The translations under genes and the position numbers were made by a program. Positions 25,720 through 35,308 of a DNA stretch of 64,000 bases are shown piece after piece. This DNA comes from Acorus gramineus (Eukaryota > Streptophyta > Magnoliopsida > Acorales > Acoraceae), in NCBI GenBank assembly GCA_030737835.1, contig CM060851.1, positions 7,733,774 through 7,797,773 on the forward strand. Reading direction: 5' to 3'. The notes under the pieces are model-generated. The model ran no database searches and was not told the DNA's origin. It saw only the letters and a list, made by a program, of their open reading frames with translations. The first letter of the stretch is position 1. Every line of letters starts with the position of its first letter.

Positions 25720-26993
25720 AGGTTCGGAACCTCTGTTCCGAAATAACAGAGGTCCTCTGTTTCGACCAATAGGAAGACGACGTGTGGCAAGTTTATCACG
25801 TGCTCTCACGTGATGGTAACTTAACAGAAACAGAGGAAAATACTCCGTCTCCTTCTCTCCTTCCGTCTACGATCACGCAGGGTCTCTCTCCTCCCTCAAA
25901 ACAAACCAAAAACCCTAACCCCTCTTTCGAAACCACCGAGCAGCAATCACCGACTGCCTCTATCCGCCGACCACCAAGCAACAACCACAGACCGCCCCTC
26001 GCCACCACCACTGCCGCCACCGCCATCTCTTCTTTTCGAAACCCATAACCGCCCCCCTTCGAAAACCCACCTGTAACCACCGCCTTCCGACGCCGTCGCC
26101 CCTCGCCACCACCACTGCCGCCACCGCCATCGAAGCCCCAGTTCATCTTCCTCGTTGTGATGGCCAACGTCGACCTCTAAGGGGACACCGACTGGGACCT
26201 CTGTTGCCTGATATCCGATCTCCGGTCCCCGCCACCACGGTCGTCGCCGTCGCCCGGAAGGAGCGTCGACACCTACTGCTTGAGGCGGGCGTGCCCCACT
26301 TCGACACCTCGCTCTCTCTTCGGTGGGTTTTATTGGGAGGGATTCATTGAACAAGATCTAAGGAAAAGTTGATTTTTTTTCTCTCCCACTTCTTTGGGTC
26401 ATCTAATACATGGAATTTGGACTGATTTGAAGTGAGAAGGCAAATTGTCAGGACATCATTGCAAGTGAGAAGGCATTCTTGGCTCTGAAGTTTTTAATTT
26501 TTTTTTTGGTGGGTTCCAAATATAACCATTTTAAACTCTGCAACTCTTTGGAACTAGACATAGATCTGATAATATGGTGGATCTTACCATTTTAATTTTT
26601 TGTAAGAATTGTTAGAGATGCTTATGTTGTTGGGAAGGGGATTTGAAGAGGGGGATGATTATTTATGGGTGTCTAACAATTGCCTTTTGTTAGGGAAATT
26701 TTCATTGAAAATGTTTTTATATCAATTACATGATATCTATTGTTGATCCACATGGGAAATTTTTTTTTTTTTTTTCTGACAGGCTATTCAGGCTTGAAGG
26801 GGGAAATTTTTAAGTTCTTATTAAACTTGTGGAGAGAGAATGTGTATGACATGTAGCCTTTGTATTTTAATTTTTTTTTCTGTTTTGGGTTTTCAATTCT
26901 AAGTAATAAATTGAGATTGAATGCCTACCCTTCACTTGAAAAAACAAAAAGAAAAAAACTGTGATGCTGATGATGACATGAATTGAATGGGTC
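25720..26993 (+). repeat. MULE left terminal inverted repeat
   Basis: 1,274 bp. The outer end is rich in short palindromes (GGTTCGGAACC; CCTCTGTT...AACAGAGG). Two CACGTG G-boxes at 25,797-25,802 and 25,807-25,812 are followed by a GC-rich stretch (25.85-26.33 kb) with CpG and CCACCACCG-like low complexity, then an AT-rich inner part. A candidate splice donor, CTTCG|GTGGGT, lies near 26,322. It is about 48 bp longer than the right repeat because of a small internal duplication near 26.0-26.1 kb. Confidence 0.88.
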
Positions 26994-27220
26994 CTGAAGT
27001 TGGTATGATATATTTGTGTGTGTGTGTATTTGGAGATTATTTTTTGTGGAGTTATTTTAATTTGTTGTAGATGATATAGATTTTTTGTGATTTGATTTTT
27101 ATATTTTTGTGGCTTTTAGATCTAATCTGATATTTTTTTATGAGTTATTTAATTTCATGCCAATATATAATTATGTTTTTAATTATGTCTTTTTCTTAAA
27201 AGGTGATTATTGATATCAAT

Positions 27221-29629
27221 ATGGAAGGTGACAATGAGTGTATTGATGAATGTAATGATAATGGTGTGCCTGAAGTTGGTATGGCATTCGATTCCGAAGA
27301 GAGTGCATATCAATTTTACAACGCATATGCAAGATCAGTTGGATTTAGCATCCGAAGAAGTGGCGTATCGAAGTCTAATGGTATAGTGACAAAGCGAAAA
27401 TTTTGTTGTTCTAAAGAAGGGATGAAAGGGGTTGATAAGCGAAAAGTCTTGCACCCGCAGCCGGATACAAGAACAGGATGTGAGGCACATATAGTTATCA
27501 TTTATCAGTCTTCTGGTGCTTATTGTGTCACTAAATTTGAACAAAACCACAATCATGATCTTGTAACAACCCCTTTGCGTCACAATTTGAGGTCTCACAG
27601 AAAAATTGAAAAGGCTCAAGCTGCTCAGGTTGATATTATAGATGGGTCAGGATTGGCACCAAAAACCGTTATGGATTTGATGAGTGGACAAGTTGGAGGC
27701 AGAAGGAATCTTGGTTTTGTCTTAAATGATGTGAAGTCTTACTTGCGCACTAAAAGAGAAAGTAGAATGGAAAATGGTATTGCGGGTGCTCTTTTTCAGT
27801 ATTTCAACAACAAGCAACAGCAAGATCCATCATTCTTTTACTCAATGCAACTTGATGCCGATGAACAAATAACTAATGTGTTTTGGGCCGATTCTAGGTC
27901 TATTGTCGATTATGCACATTATGGTGATGTAATTTGTTTCGACACGACCTATCGCACAAATAATCATGGGAGGCCATTTGCACCATTCGTTGGAGTGAAT
28001 AATCATAGACAAACAATTATTTTTGGTGGTGCATTGCTTTATGATGAGACAGCCGACTCGTTTATTTTGTTATTTGAAACTTTTCTTCAAGCAATGTCAG
28101 GGAGACGTTCGAAGACTATTCTAACAGATCAATCAGCGGCGATGGCCAAAGCTATTTTAGTTGTCCTACCAGAGACTCATCATCGGCTATGTCTGTGGCA
28201 CTTGACCCAAAATGCAACAAAACATCTTGGACATCTTTATGCTATCGAAGGCTTCAGAAGTTCCTTCTATGCTTGTATTTATGGGTACGAGACGGAGGAT
28301 GATTTTCTATATGCTTGGGATAACATGCTTGAGAAATACAATCTTCGAGATAATAAATGGCTTCAACAAACTTTTGTTGAGAAGGAGAAATGGGCTCTAG
28401 TGTATGGGAGAGACACATTCTGCGCGGATATGAAGAGTACACAACGTAGTGAAAGCTTCAATGCTCTTCTGAGACGCTACCTGAACTCAAAGCATGATCC
28501 ATTGCGTTTCTTTCAGCATTTTGATAGGGTTATGGATGATCGGCGTGAAAGTGAATTGAGTGCTGATTTCAAGATGATGAATACAGTACCGGTAATTCCA
28601 TTTCATGCTTTGATGATGACATGTGTCACAAAGGTTTACACGCCAGAGATATTTGAGTTATTTCAAGCAGAGTATGGAAAATTTTTGAATTGTTCTATCT
28701 ACATTCATCGGGAGGTGGGACATATGATAGAGTACAAAGTTCGTAGAGATTGTGGCAGTGAAAGAACCATTTTTTATAATTCATCTAATGAGATGGTCAC
28801 TTGTAGCTGTAAAAAATTTGAATTTATGGGTATCCAGTGCTGTCATGTTCTAAAAGTTCTTGATCACAGAAATATTAAGGAGCTTCCACAACAGTATATC
28901 TTGAAGAGGTGGACAAGATATGCAAAATCCGGTGTTGTGCATGATATGTGTTCTTCTTCAGTACAAGTTGATGCTATTTCTGATTTGGGAAGACGATTTC
29001 AACAATTAAGTCATGGTCTCATTCAAGTGGCATCCAAGGCATCTGAAACAGATCATTCAACAGAGCTACTTAAACGTCGCACAAAAGAGATAATGGAGGA
29101 GGTTGAGATAGATTTGCGGACATCATCTCAAAATTTGCAAGATGACAATGAGCAACATGAGGTGGAAAGCAATCTGAACAATGAGATTGCTAAAGGCTTT
29201 AAAAGAAGAGGAAAGAAGACTGTGGGAGGGAAGCCTCAAAAAAGATGGATCGGCGCGTTGGAGAAGGGATCACGAGGTCAAAGCTCTCAAACTCAACGTG
29301 TGTCCCAACATGCGTCCCACATTGCGATTGAGAGCCCTCAAACATTTGCGCAAGGAATGAGAGCCCCCATAGTTGGGAACTACGATAGCAGTCAAGGAAT
29401 GACTTCAATGACTCAATTGCTTCAGGTACATTTCATTTTTTTTTTTTGTCGTGGAGTGGAATTTATATTTCATATATACTTCAATGATGTTAAATCAATT
29501 CTATCGCAGGCACAGGAATCCCTTTTTTATCCTACTCAAATGAGTGAAGCATCAAATTTTTCTGAAGAATGGAGGAGGAGCACAGATTTTTTATTGTCAT
29601 GTGTAATGTTAATTTTTAAAATACACTAG
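27221..29629 (+). CDS. FAR1/FHY3-type MULE transposase (FRS-like)
   Basis: Encodes a protein of the FAR1-RELATED SEQUENCE / Mutator transposase family, which binds the element ends and cuts and joins DNA by a DDE mechanism. The likely start is the ATG at 27,221, 18 nt after an AAAAG acceptor. The main exon 27,221-29,425 gives 735 aa; a GT-AG intron (29,426-29,509) then leads to a short last exon ending at 29,629 (about 774 aa), and read-through of that intron is also open. N-terminal FAR1 zinc-finger domain, about residues 24-115, ends KFEQNHNHDL. The DDE core has D241 in CFDTTYRTN, D303 in LTDQSAAMAKA and E411 in TQRSESFNALL. SWIM zinc finger is C528-x-C530 to C540-x-H542. The C-terminal part is basic and poorly conserved. 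It looks intact. Its place inside long inverted repeats shows a transposon gene, not a domesticated host FRS gene. Confidence 0.93.
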   Translation: MEGDNECIDECNDNGVPEVGMAFDSEESAYQFYNAYARSVGFSIRRSGVSKSNGIVTKRKFCCSKEGMKGVDKRKVLHPQPDTRTGCEAHIVIIYQSSGAYCVTKFEQNHNHDLVTTPLRHNLRSHRKIEKAQAAQVDIIDGSGLAPKTVMDLMSGQVGGRRNLGFVLNDVKSYLRTKRESRMENGIAGALFQYFNNKQQQDPSFFYSMQLDADEQITNVFWADSRSIVDYAHYGDVICFDTTYRTNNHGRPFAPFVGVNNHRQTIIFGGALLYDETADSFILLFETFLQAMSGRRSKTILTDQSAAMAKAILVVLPETHHRLCLWHLTQNATKHLGHLYAIEGFRSSFYACIYGYETEDDFLYAWDNMLEKYNLRDNKWLQQTFVEKEKWALVYGRDTFCADMKSTQRSESFNALLRRYLNSKHDPLRFFQHFDRVMDDRRESELSADFKMMNTVPVIPFHALMMTCVTKVYTPEIFELFQAEYGKFLNCSIYIHREVGHMIEYKVRRDCGSERTIFYNSSNEMVTCSCKKFEFMGIQCCHVLKVLDHRNIKELPQQYILKRWTRYAKSGVVHDMCSSSVQVDAISDLGRRFQQLSHGLIQVASKASETDHSTELLKRRTKEIMEEVEIDLRTSSQNLQDDNEQHEVESNLNNEIAKGFKRRGKKTVGGKPQKRWIGALEKGSRGQSSQTQRVSQHASHIAIESPQTFAQGMRAPIVGNYDSSQGMTSMTQLLQVHFIFFFCRGVEFIFHIYFNDVKSILSQAQESLFYPTQMSEASNFSEEWRRSTDFLLSCVMLIFKIH

Positions 29630-31108
29630 TATACTTGATTTCATTTAATGAGTTCATCACAAAAATTAACATAGATAAATTTATATTACAGGTGCTAGAT
29701 GGAGTTTGGAGTCTTACACAATTCAAGGTTGTCTGGACTGCTTTTGTCTCTTGGAGTTGCATCTATTTCCATATTCAGTGGAGTGGAGTTGTCCTCAAAC
29801 ATTATAGTGTGTGTGTTCTGCATTTTGCGATTATATTATGTATTGTGGAATTCTGATTATATTATGTATTGTGGAATTCTGAATGTAGTGTGTTGAATTT
29901 CAAAATGTAATGTGTTGAATTTGAGGTGAAGAATTTTAAGGTTCAGGGGAATCTCATCAAGACTCAATAGCATCCTTCCTTGACACACCCACATAAAACA
30001 TCTTCCCAAAGATGTTCAGTTATCTTTCAATAATATATACAAACCAAGAACACTGTCTTTACAAAATTCAAACTGCTTCAGTTAACAGGCATTGCGATGG
30101 AGCACTCAAGCAATTGGAGTCAAGTGGGGGACTTATGCATTTCTCTTTCATGAGTATTTGGACAGTGAAGTGATAATCACATCTTACATGAAACAAGAAT
30201 GAAAATAGAGTATAGGGAAGTTTACAATACATTAAACTTGTACAAAAATTTATTCTAGTGGACAACCATATAGCTTTCCCACATTCTTTTTTTTAATATA
30301 TAACCCTTGTTCAGAAAGGGTCAATTTCTTATAAGTTCATTGACAACTTCAACAATGCTCCATGCATGAGGGGAGAAAGAAAAACAATGGATACAATGCA
30401 TCAACAGAAAAAAGTCCAACTGTTCAAGAACTCATCCAACTTGACACACAAATGACAGTTCATATAACAGATAAAAACATCAAAGCACCCTCATCAAATT
30501 CGAAAACATTATTTTTGCCTGGAACATTATTTCCAGTTAATATGAAGTTACTCTTTACAAAACGAGTCCTGGATCATTATGAGTTTGAATCAGCATGCAG
30601 TGTAGAAGTCGTGATGTCATCTTTGCAGACACAAACACAAGGCGATAATGCAGAATGGCATGAAACATAAATAAAATAACTTGAAGAACAGATTCTATAT
30701 AGTATTCAGTGAACTGATTAATTTTTACACCTTCACAATCTACAACTTCATGGACAATGCAATGAGGTTGAGCCATCCAGAGTTGAGCACTTCACATGGA
30801 ACCCACAGGACACAGTTGAAGATCCCTCTCATTATAACATTATACAAGCTTCCAAAAAACTACCATGAACCTCATGTCCCCATCTCCTACACCAACACAT
30901 AGCTTCCTCTGTTATGCTTCCAGAAACATCAAAATGAAACATTCATTCAAATACTAATTCAAATACAAACTTTCATAACCATACACATTCCTTCAAACAC
31001 AGATGTCCACAACCATAACCTATTGTCCCAAATCAAAATTACAACTCCAAGGCATCAAAACCAACCAAAATTACATGTGATAAAAAATGAGGGTGAGAAT
31101 TGTGAGAA
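29630..31108. other. MULE central spacer between convergent genes
   Basis: AT-rich. It should hold the 3' ends of both MULE transcripts. A 27-bp unit containing TATTGTGGAATTCTGA is duplicated in tandem near 29,829-29,883. An alternative 3' exon of the transposase could begin at 29,692 (acceptor ATTACAG|GTGC). A plus-strand frame at 30,362-30,670 has no recognised family. Confidence 0.45.
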
Positions 31109-31486
31109 TCAGGACCAACAAGAAAATAGTACATCCGAACTGGCAAGTATGATATGAGTGATAGGCAAAACAACTGATGTAGGTGGGCATTCATGTGGAT
31201 GCTGAGCTTGTACTACCTCTCTTTGCAGTGGATCAGTTTGGGAAATCATGCATGTAGGTGCTGAGCTTGAACTACCTCTCTTTGAAGAGGTCAGCAATGG
31301 AGTGGAATGGTCAGTAGTGGAGTGGACGGCATGCTTGGTAACAAATTCATTGGCCTCCTCAAGATTTTGGAAGCCCCTGAATATTGGCTCTCGTAACTCA
31401 TGTATTTGTGCTTTGCATTCAGGCCAATTCGTATACACGCCTGGGGTCCTACCTATTGCAACTGCGTAATACTTAAATTTTGCCAT
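31109..31486 (-). CDS. Stand-alone RNase H1 N-terminal (RNA:DNA hybrid-binding, Cauli_VI) domain protein, 125 aa
   Basis: Residues 5-49 read KYYAVAIGRTPGVYTNWPEC, then KAQIHE, and after a short gap FRGFQNLEEANEFV. This is the RNase H1 N-terminal hybrid-binding domain (Pfam Cauli_VI): YAV, GR-x-x-GVY, the aromatic W21, EC-x-AQ, F-x-x-F and EEA-x-x-F are all present. In RNase H1 this fold grips RNA:DNA hybrids or double-stranded RNA. No catalytic RNase H domain follows. The remainder is Ser/Thr-rich and ends in a hydrophobic stretch (about residues 103-124). The start chosen is the ATG four bases after a TTATTATAG acceptor (31,491), because it begins the domain; the frame stays open upstream only through intron sequence. 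It lies inside the MULE, convergent with the transposase, in the position held by mudrB in MuDR. Its role in transposition is unknown. Confidence 0.78.
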   Translation of the reverse strand: MAKFKYYAVAIGRTPGVYTNWPECKAQIHELREPIFRGFQNLEEANEFVTKHAVHSTTDHSTPLLTSSKRGSSSSAPTCMISQTDPLQREVVQAQHPHECPPTSVVLPITHIILASSDVLFSCWS

Positions 31487-31753
31487 GAACCTATAATAAA
31501 ACATATCATTCATCTCATATCATTCCAAAAATTAGTACATGATTCAAACCAACTCAAATAATGAATCCAAATGAGCATACATAAAAAACCGTATGAACCA
31601 AACTATCAAAAATTACATACCCACTAAAGATTTCAGTGGAAAATGAGAACTAAAGGCAAACAGAAAAAAGAAAGCTACTACAAACAGCATTACAATAAAC
31701 CCAAGAAGCAAAAGAAAAGAAATCATATAAAGGACCACAAGAGAAGAGAATAA

Positions 31754-32979
31754 GACCCATTCAATTCATGTCATCATGAGCATCACAGTTTTTTTCTTTT
31801 TCTTTTTTCAAGTGAAGAGTAGGCATTCAATCTCAATTTATTACTTAGAATTGAAAACCCAAAACAGAAAAAAAAAAAATACAAAGGCTACATGTCATAC
31901 ACATTCTCTCTCCACAAGTTTAATAAGAACTTAAAAACATTTCCCCCTTCAAGCCTGAATAGCCTGTCACAAAAAAAAAAAAATTTCCCATGTGGATCAA
32001 CAATAGATATCATGTAATTGATATAAAAACATTTTCAATGAAAATTTCCCTAACAAAAGGCAATTGTTAGACACCCATAAATAATCATCCCCCTCTTCAA
32101 ATCCCCTTCCCAACAACATAAGCATCTCTAACAATTCTTACAAAAAATTAAAATGGTAAGATCCACCATATTATCAGATCTATGTCTAGTTCCAAAGAGT
32201 TGCAGAGTTTAAAATGGTTATATTTGGAACCCACCAAAAAAAAAATTAAAAACTTCAGAGCCAAGAATGCCTTCTCACTTGCAATGATGTCCTGCAAATT
32301 TGCCTTCTCACTTCAAATCAGTCCAAATTCCATGTATTAGATGACCCAAAGAAGTGAAAGAACGAAAAAAACTAACTTTTCCTGAGATCTTGTTCAATGA
32401 ATCCCTCCCAATAAAACCCACCGAAGAGAGAGCGAGGTGTCCAAGTGGGGCACGCCCGCCTCAAGCAGTAGGTGTCGAAGCTCCTTCCGGGCGACGGCGG
32501 CGGCCGTGGCGGCGGGGACCGGAGATCGGATATCAGGCAACAGAGGTCCCAGTCGGTGTCCCCTTAGAGGTCGACGTTGGCCATCACAACAAGGAAGATG
32601 AACTGGGGCTTCGATGGCGGTGGCGGCAGTGGTGGTGGCGAGGGGCGACGGCGTCGGAAGGCGGTGGTTACAGGTGGGTTTTCGAATGGGTTTCGAAAGA
32701 GGGGCGGTCTGTGGTTGTTGCTTGGTGGTCGGCGGATAGAGGCAGTCGGTGATTGCTGCTCGGTGGTTTCGAAAGAGGGGTTAGGGTTTTTGGTTTGTTT
32801 TGAGGGAGGAGAGAGACCCTGCGTGATTGTAGACGGAAGGAGAGAAGGAGACGGAGTATTTCCCTGGGTTTCTGTTAAGAATCCATCACGTGAGAGCACG
32901 TGATAAACTTGCCAGACGTCGTCTTCCTATTGGTCGAAACAGAGGACCTCTGTTATTTCGAAACAGAGGTTCCGAACCC
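31754..32979 (-). repeat. MULE right terminal inverted repeat
   Basis: 1,226 bp inverted copy of 25,720-26,993, with scattered substitutions and a few small indels. It also carries the paired CACGTG boxes (about 32,886-32,901). Read on the minus strand it would drive the hybrid-binding-domain gene. Confidence 0.88.
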
Positions 32980-32988
32980 GGGAGGCGC
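32980..32988. repeat. 9-bp target-site duplication of the MULE, right copy
   Basis: GGGAGGCGC, identical to 25,711-25,719. Confidence 0.92.
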
Positions 32989-33827
32989 CACCTTTTACTA
33001 GATGGGTCAATTCAATTTTTTTTTAACAAAAAAAAAATAATAATCCCACCCAAAATTTATACCACTCCATCAAATTAGTGGAATCATAATAATATAACCT
33101 CGCCCAAAATTTCACTCGTTAAAAAATATACAAAGACTCTAAAACAATAATAAAACTAAAAAAATGATATGTCTAACTCCTATTGTAGTCCATATCAGGT
33201 CTTTTTTTTAAAAAAATCATATACTCTCCAATTGAAGTGCATTCTATTATATGAAATGAAACATTTACTGAGTGCATTAGCACTTATGAAACACTACCCC
33301 ATTTAATATTACGGTAGCTCATTTTTTTCAAGTTAAAAAAATGATAAAAATTAGTACATTTTTTTCAAGTTAAAAAAATGATAAAAAAATTTACGTCGTA
33401 AATTATTATAGAACCCTATACACTACGATAACGCAATATATATTACGGTATCATAGCTAACATATAAGACTGTAAAACAAGTTGTAAAATGGATTGAGTG
33501 TATTAGCACTCATAAAACACTACTCCATTTAAAAAAAAATCATGGGACAAGTGACTCAGTGATCACCTACCCATTTAAAAAATCAAGTAAATAATCATGG
33601 ATTTGGTTTGGATTCAGCTATATAATATAAGAGTAGATTTTTTAAAAAAATTTTAAAAATTATTTATTTTATAATGATCCTATTTATAAAAATTCCTCGA
33701 GCCGCCACTGTGACGAGGAGCATGAAAAATACTACTACTTTTTACAAAGCTAAATTTTTTTCTAATATTAATAAAACCCCTAGTGGGGTTCCTCCTAGAC
33801 ACCCACTTCAAGCCCGAGCAAATTTTT
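32989..33827. other. hAT remainder and end of unit A
   Basis: 32,989-33,710 is the long arm of the split hAT-like element; within it a GAGTGTATTAGCACT phrase occurs at about 33,270 and 33,495. From 33,713 to the junction it matches 48,397-48,514 of unit B. No gene. Confidence 0.55.
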
Positions 33828-35308
33828 TAAGTATGTATGTATATTTAAATAAATGCATTCCTAGGAGATGAATTTGAATCTTATTGCTGTGGCTCAGAAC
33901 TTTGCTATCAGTTTGAAATTCCATCTTTTAAGGGGCATCCAATTTGTTTTGGTAGAAGATCTTGAATTGGTTGACTACACGCCTGGCATGGGTGATGAGA
34001 TTCTTTGATATTGTTTCACCTTGTGTTTGCTAGTATTATGAACCAAGACGGGTGTGCATGCTATAAGTCTTAAGTGAATGTAAAAACAATGAGTTTATAA
34101 ATTATGTTGTAGACTATGATGTCATTTTTTGAAAAGCAGTCATTCCCAAATTGATTTCTGAATTTTCTGTCTGATAAAAATTGTGTAAGTTGTAAACTTA
34201 GGGGAAAAATCTGTCACAATTAATCTTTCTCAAACAACATGCTGCCGGAATGTCAGACAGAAAGTTTTATGGAGCTTATTCATGCAATATAAGTAGGCCA
34301 TGTTTTTATTAATGCTCTAGAATTGAGCAAGTAGCTTGTAGTGGTTCACATACAATCTTATGTTTTCAACGTACTAATTCCTTTGTTATTGTGTGAAAAT
34401 ATAATGTTGCATTATGGATATTGCCCGTGACTATAGAATGTAAAATTTGAATGAGCCAATACAATCAAGATGTTTCCAGAAAGTATCAGTATTTTCTGTT
34501 TGAGTATCACACAGAGATACGGAACTTATTGCTTGTTTATTAATCAAATATCCAAGCATTGTAGGTTGTTGCTGAAGCTTGACTGCCTCTGTGTGCATGT
34601 AAGATGTAATTTCTTGACTAGGTTTACCACATTGCCATTGTCATAATAACCTTTGTGCAACCATGTATTGATTTTGTCAAACATCAAAATTTCTGATGTT
34701 AATTGCTGATAATTGTTTCTATTAGAAAAAGGAGCAGTGTATTACTTTATCTTTAGCACCCCTAATAATTGATCTGATAAATGATATGCAATTTCTGACC
34801 GACAACAATTAAAATAGAAAAATTGTTATGACAAAGAATCATGCACTGATTAATAATCTAAGCAGCTGAGGCATTGGTGATTTTAATGTTACTGCGGAAA
34901 CCCGGTAATTAACTACTATAATGTTAAACAATTTCATGTATTTGTTTGTTCATAAATGGTGTATCAAAAACCATTTCCTGTATTTTCTGTTAAACACCTT
35001 AAAACCCTGATGGATGTGTTTATACTTTATAGTGCATGTTATGACATGATGCATCTGAATTGCCTCAAGAACTGAGATGCTATTGGCTCATTTTGTGTGT
35101 GGTTCTTGTTTGCAAATCTGAGCCCGTAGTAAGATATTAAGTACAAACTGTTGTGGTTGAAAATTAACAAATTATTGGGTGATTCCATGGAAATATTCAT
35201 TTCACTTGCCGACATTAATTTTTGCAAAAGTTTCTTTTGATCTCAAGATGATCCTGTGTCTTGGCTCTTGATTAAATTTTTTTATTTTTTAGAAGATTAT
35301 TTTATAAT

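Larger units (their letters stand above)
25720..32979. mobile_element. MULE with two convergent genes, FAR1/FHY3 type, apparently complete
   Basis: 7,260 bp flanked by perfect GGGAGGCGC duplications. Terminal inverted repeats of about 1.25 kb (25,720-26,993 and 31,754-32,979) start RGGTTCGGAACCTCTGTT. The interior holds a FAR1-related transposase gene on the plus strand (27,221-29,629) and a small RNase H1 N-terminal-domain gene on the minus strand (31,109-31,486), converging on an AT-rich spacer at 29.9-31.1 kb. Both start codons lie just after a splice acceptor, which suggests promoters and 5' UTR exons inside the inverted repeats. The size, 9-bp duplication and gene layout match MuDR-type elements. 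The transposase frame is open and the repeats are only slightly diverged, so the element is young and may be autonomous. Confidence 0.9.
25708..33710. mobile_element. hAT-like non-autonomous element, split by the nested MULE
   Basis: The outer element is only about 740 bp of its own sequence: 25,708-25,719 and 32,989-33,710, plus one copy of the 9-bp target. Its ends are CAGGGGAGGCGCCACC at the left and CAGTGGCGGCTCGAGG for the right end read inward, typical of plant hAT elements with CAGNGGCGG-type termini. The uninterrupted site survives in unit B near 48,404-48,420 as TTGAGGAGCATGAAAA. Here the insert lies between TTGAGGAG (25,700-25,707) and ACGAGGAG (33,713-33,720), an 8-bp duplication with two changes, leaving two unexplained bases at the right. 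No transposase. Confidence 0.6.

Noticed and set aside
25796-26354. Gly/Arg-rich frames in the MULE left repeat (and mirror frames at 32,354-32,903)
   Set aside because: Low-complexity GC-rich terminal repeat, open on both strands; no domain seen. Kept only as a question about the origin of the block.
27221-29629. Host FAR1/FHY3 light-signalling gene
   Set aside because: The gene lies inside 1.25-kb inverted repeats with a perfect 9-bp duplication, so it is a transposase of a mobile element.
30362-30670. 102-aa plus-strand frame in the MULE centre as a third gene
   Set aside because: No recognisable domain, AT-rich, no splice context; likely 3' UTR space of the two convergent genes.
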